Shown one piece after another: positions 63,490-64,000 of a DNA stretch of 64,000 bases. The position numbers were made by a program, and so were the translations under genes. The stretch is from Prorocentrum cordatum (taxonomy: Eukaryota; Sar; Dinophyceae; Prorocentrales; Prorocentraceae), in assembly GCA_963575745.1 (NCBI GenBank), contig CAUYUJ010015760.1, positions 766,147 through 830,146 on the forward strand. Direction: 5' to 3'. Every line of letters starts with the position of its first letter. The first letter of the stretch is position 1. A model generated the notes under the pieces. That model was not told the DNA's origin. It made no database searches and saw only the letters and a program-made list of their open reading frames with translations.

Positions 63490-63955
63490 GCAAAAAATCA
63501 GACGAAGTGCGCACGCGCGCGTCGTCGCGCGCGCATGCCGAAATTCTTCAAAACCTTCGGTGCCGGAAAGATTTCACAATTGAATTTCCGAAAAACGTAC
63601 AACAACACAGGGTTTCGCAACACCGATTTGCTAAAAAAGCTTACGCGCGAGCTCTTGCGAAATCTTAAGAAAACCATGGGTTTTTCAAGATTTTCACAAA
63701 ATGATACCAAACGGGCTTCGCGCGCGCATGTCGAAATCAGTCGAACGCCCTTGCGCGTGTGCCGTCGCGAGAATCCTCTGCAAAAAATGAGACGAAGTGC
63801 AGACGCGCGCGAAGTCCCGCGCGTATGCCGAAATCCTTCAAAAACCTTCGGTTTCGGAAGGATTCCAAAATCGTGTGTCCAAAAAACCTACAAAAACACA
63901 AGGTTTCGCAGCACGGGTTTTCAACAAAAGCGTGTGCGCGCGCGCTCTTGCGTCG
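63490..63955 (+). repeat. Two-copy tandem repeat, 290-bp period
   Basis: CAAAAAATCAGACGAAGTGC, ATGCCGAAATTCTTCAAAAC, CTTCGGTGCCGGAAAGATT, CACAGGGTTTCGCA and GCGAGCTCTTGCG recur in order 290 bp downstream (GACGAAGTGC at 63501 and 63791). The array may continue past the window edge. It alternates AT-rich and CG-alternating segments (GCGCGCGC), unlike the rest of the window. Confidence 0.85.
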
Positions 63956-64000
63956 TCGTCGTCGTCCTCCTCCTCCTCCCTCCTCCCTCGTCGTCATCGT

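Noticed and set aside
1-64000. Ribosomal RNA, snRNA or spliced-leader RNA genes
   Set aside because: No conserved rRNA, snRNA or SL-RNA core sequence was seen on either strand; the leader matches found lack the following donor-site sequence of an SL-RNA gene.

Overview
The window looks like nuclear DNA of a dinoflagellate. Four things point there. (1) Two good relics of the dinoflagellate spliced leader are built into the DNA (21185-21206 and 33321-33342), with a weaker third at 10815-10836. (2) The retroelements have protein signatures I associate with dinoflagellate genomes: non-LTR elements with an apurinic-type endonuclease and an unusual ORF1, and a copia-type pol. (3) Base composition is GC-rich and (TCC)n, (TA)n, (CA)n and poly-G tracts are dense. 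(4) Compact genes are almost absent. I cannot name the species. All recognisable coding sequence is on the + strand; the long minus-strand frames look like GC-driven shadows.

Layout. 1-9.7 kb is non-coding: a large foldback at 1193-1340, several copies of a roughly 150-190 bp MITE-like repeat, a (TA)n/(TG)n tract and a B-box/minisatellite foldback at 7.9-8.6 kb. 10.8-17.4 kb is the best-preserved element: a non-LTR retrotransposon with zinc/coiled-coil ORF1, endonuclease, reverse transcriptase (RT), RNase H and a C-terminal zinc region. Its ORF1 ends in TGA-CTAG and the next ORF follows in the same frame; one further shift lies in a T8 run inside the endonuclease. 17.5-21.1 kb is microsatellites and blocks of a degenerate CTTGGGCC-type repeat. 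21.2-22.4 kb is a broken non-LTR ORF1 behind a spliced-leader relic. 22.7-26.5 kb is a broken copia-type gag-protease. 29.8-32.9 kb is a decayed second non-LTR element.

33.3-35.3 kb holds the only host-like genes: an ORF with an SH3-like fold candidate plus a NAC-alpha/HYPK-type UBA domain, just downstream of a spliced-leader relic, and the last exon of a QCR9/UQCR10-like subunit of respiratory complex III. 35.5-41.1 kb contains two related non-LTR copies: one with ORF1, endonuclease and RT start but an internal deletion, followed by a 5'-truncated copy with complete RT motifs. 44.2-45.2 kb is a degenerate tandem array of roughly 110-130 bp units. 46-54 kb holds another non-LTR lineage (FMDD active site) and, downstream of it, a conserved ORF1-like region; both are studded with a short ATCTCGG motif. 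58.3-61.8 kb is a copia-type pol pseudogene bracketed by a pair of 270-280 bp direct repeats (possible LTRs). The last kilobases hold CAT/GTC microsatellites and a 290-bp-period tandem repeat.

The elements do not form one pathway; they are layers of insertion and decay. The most unusual themes are the link between (TCC)n tracts, spliced-leader relics and element 5' ends, and the possible recoding in the 10.8-17.4 kb element.
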